Shown: positions 5,159 through 6,004 of the stretch, piece after piece | Layout of the letters: every line of letters begins with the position of its first letter | Numbering within the stretch: position 1 is the first letter of the stretch | Assembly: GCA_031285695.1 (NCBI GenBank) | Contig: JAITVR010000230.1 | Location: 1 to 6,004, forward strand | Source of the DNA: Prevotellaceae bacterium | GTDB taxonomy: Bacteria > Bacteroidota > Bacteroidia > Bacteroidales > UBA932 | Direction: 5' to 3' | Length of the DNA: 6,004 nucleotides | Translations under genes and position numbers: made by a program | The notes under the pieces: model-generated | What the model was told of the DNA's origin: nothing | Seen by the model: only the letters and a program-made list of their open reading frames with translations | The model's database searches: none

Positions 5159-5199
5159 CTTGCCACGAGTGAGGGCGCTCACATGGGGTGATGGGAGGA

Positions 5200-5303
5200 T
5201 TACTGTACGGTAAGTGCTCTGCCGAGCGATGCCGTTTTGGGTTCTTTGAGCAGGTGAGCGCGTTGTCGTACAGCGCGGCTTTGATGGTGTGTAAGTTTGC
5301 CAT
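5200..5303 (-). pseudogene. Possible remnant of a small gene, N-terminus resembling HU-like/DUF4469 proteins
   Basis: An ATG at 5303 starts MANLHTIKAALYDNALT, which from memory resembles the N-terminus of Bacteroidota HU-like DNA-binding proteins (DUF4469 group; typically LYDNxLTxNPND). After residue 17 the frame turns into unlikely sequence (CSKNPKRHRSAEH) and runs through the terminator at 5127-5158. In the frame shifted near 5255, translation continues LLKEPKTASLGRALTVQ and stops at TAA 5202-5200, well before the terminator. One frameshift would therefore give a gene of about 34 codons. This could be a decayed or truncated gene or an intact small ORF of unknown type. The terminator just downstream supports an expressed unit; the family resemblance is uncertain. 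Confidence 0.3.
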
Positions 5304-5314
5304 AATAATGATAA

Positions 5315-5334
5315 ATTAGTAATTAGTAATTAGT
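5315..5334. repeat. Short AT-rich tandem repeat, unit ATTAGTA
   Basis: ATTAGTA occurs at 5315-5321 and 5322-5328, followed by ATTAGT at 5329-5334. A degenerate continuation built of TTAG and GTTA words (TTGTTAGCTGTTAATG, then TTTAGTTGG) runs to about 5357. It lies in the divergent intergenic space, 12 nt upstream of the putative small gene start at 5303. Its length and composition resemble the other short intergenic repeats of this window, but the sequence is unrelated to them. Confidence 0.65.
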
Positions 5335-5394
5335 TGTTAGCTGTTAATGTTTAGTTGGTTATAGAAAATAATTTATCAATGGCAAATTATCAGC

Positions 5395-5402
5395 TACCTT
5401 TG
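5395..5402 (+). promoter_or_regulatory. -7 promoter box upstream of the dehydrogenase gene
   Basis: TACCTTTG is an exact match to the Bacteroidota TAnnTTTG -7 element and lies 26 nt before the ATG at 5429. No TTTG -33 element is found at the expected distance; ATTTATC at 5371-5377 is the nearest T-rich candidate. The A-rich stretch just before the ATG (CACAAAAAAAGAATTGTC) fits Bacteroidota translation starts, which lack strong Shine-Dalgarno sequences. Confidence 0.5.
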
Positions 5403-5428
5403 TGCAGTATCACAAAAAAAGAATTGTC

Positions 5429-6004
5429 ATGTTCCTAAAACTTGTGGCCATAGAGCCTGTGAGCCTTATTCCGGCAGCTGAAGCGCAGCTGCGCACTTTT
5501 GCCCGCGAGGTGGTTTTGCACAGCGATATTCCTGCCAACGATGGCGAAGTTGCCGCGCGCATTGGCAGCGCCGATGCCGTGCTGCTCAGCTACACCTCGC
5601 GCATTACCAAAGCTGCGCTCGAAAAATGCCCCAACGTGAAGTACATTGGCATGTGCTGCTCGCTCTACTCGCCCGAAAGCGCCAACGTGGATATTCGCTA
5701 CGCCAACAGCCGCAGCATTACCGTAACCGGCATTCGCGACTACGGCGACGAGGGCGTGGTGGAGTACGTGCTAAGCGAGCTGGTGCGCTGCTTTCACGGT
5801 TTCGACCAGCCGGCGTGGAGCGGCATGCCGCGCGAAATTACGGGGCTCAAGGCAGGTATTGTTGGCTTGGGAAAATCGGGCGGACTGATTGCCGATGCGC
5901 TGAAGTTTTTCGGGGCAGAAGTTGCCTACTTTGCGCGAAGCGAAAAGGACGAGGCGCGCGCAAAAGGCTATCGTTTTTTACCCTTAAAAAAATTGCTTTC
6001 CGAA
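5429..6004 (+). CDS. NAD-dependent D-isomer-specific 2-hydroxyacid dehydrogenase-like protein, truncated by the window edge
   Basis: The frame is open from ATG 5429 to the right edge (192 codons, no stop). Residues 1-100 look like the split catalytic domain of this superfamily: ADAVLLSYTSRITKAALEKCPNVKYIGM (48-75), then ANVDIRYANSRSITVTGI (85-102), matching the usual pattern of a leading-residue block followed by xNVDxxxAxxxGIxVxN. DEGVVEYVLSEL (107-118) occupies the place of the VAExxLALxL helix. The Rossmann fold begins at GLKAGIVGLGKSGGLIADALKFFGAEVAYFAR (139-170), with the dinucleotide motif GxGxxG at G146, G148 and G151. The missing part should carry the catalytic Arg, Glu and His. The family oxidises or reduces 2-hydroxy and 2-keto acids with NAD(P)H; the substrate cannot be told from this half. 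It is divergent from the folA side and has its own -7 box at 5395-5402. Confidence 0.85.
   Translation, partial: MFLKLVAIEPVSLIPAAEAQLRTFAREVVLHSDIPANDGEVAARIGSADAVLLSYTSRITKAALEKCPNVKYIGMCCSLYSPESANVDIRYANSRSITVTGIRDYGDEGVVEYVLSELVRCFHGFDQPAWSGMPREITGLKAGIVGLGKSGGLIADALKFFGAEVAYFARSEKDEARAKGYRFLPLKKLLSE

Larger units (their letters stand above)
5095..5428. other. Intergenic region between folA and the dehydrogenase gene
   Basis: These 334 bases hold no gene I can support fully. Reading rightward they contain the folA promoter (about 5118-5147), a minus-strand terminator (5127-5158), a possible broken gene (5200-5303), an AT-rich tandem repeat (5315-5334) and a plus-strand -7 box (5395-5402) before the dehydrogenase ATG. 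Confidence 0.7.

Noticed and set aside
4681..5172. 163-codon plus-strand open frame antisense to folA
   Set aside because: It lies opposite a complete dihydrofolate reductase and crosses its promoter and the terminator; no domain is recognisable.
5106..5303. A 65-residue minus-strand gene read straight through
   Set aside because: Beyond about residue 17 the translation is not protein-like, and it reads through a clear intrinsic terminator. Only the 5200-5303 part is kept, as a possible remnant.

Overview
The window looks like a chromosomal segment from a member of the Bacteroidota. Four things point there: two lipoproteins of families I know almost only from this phylum (DUF4837 and DUF4296), a PorP/SprF-type outer-membrane protein, several intergenic boxes matching the Bacteroidota -7 promoter element TAnnTTTG, and weak or absent Shine-Dalgarno sequences. 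The genus cannot be read from the sequence. Most of the content is ordinary core genome. The unusual part is a set of small palindromic repeats lying between and inside genes.

Layout. From about 5100 down to 1 every supported gene is on the minus strand, in transcription order: folA (dihydrofolate reductase, 5094-4600), a PorP/SprF-like protein (4550-3669), a DUF4296 lipoprotein (3661-3098), an amidohydrolase-superfamily enzyme (3101-1845, start overlapping the preceding stop), plsY (glycerol-3-phosphate acyltransferase, 1711-1076), a four-helix-bundle S23/IVS-type protein (1049-690), and a DUF4837 lipoprotein (644 to beyond the left edge). A plus-strand NAD-dependent 2-hydroxyacid dehydrogenase-like gene begins at 5429 and runs off the right edge. 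Between it and folA (5095-5428) lie a possible gene remnant, a strong minus-strand terminator, a folA promoter that partly overlaps that terminator, and a short tandem repeat.

Repeats. One family built from ATTGAGAGTGGAGAATTGAG-like units occurs as an inward-facing pair flanking the S23-type gene (653-688 and 1053-1091). It occurs again as a gene-less palindrome between the plsY promoter and start codon (1720-1790), with a short fragment at 1831-1846. The plsY stop codon lies inside one arm. A second, unrelated palindrome of 72 nt (2226-2297) sits inside the amidohydrolase gene and is translated in frame as 24 extra residues.

How the genes relate. folA supplies tetrahydrofolate and plsY makes lysophosphatidic acid for phospholipid synthesis. 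The PorP-like protein and the two lipoproteins are envelope components, and the PorP family is tied to type IX secretion and gliding. The close spacing from 4550 to 1845 suggests an operon, while plsY appears to have its own promoter. I see no defence system, CRISPR array, RNA gene or classical transposase.
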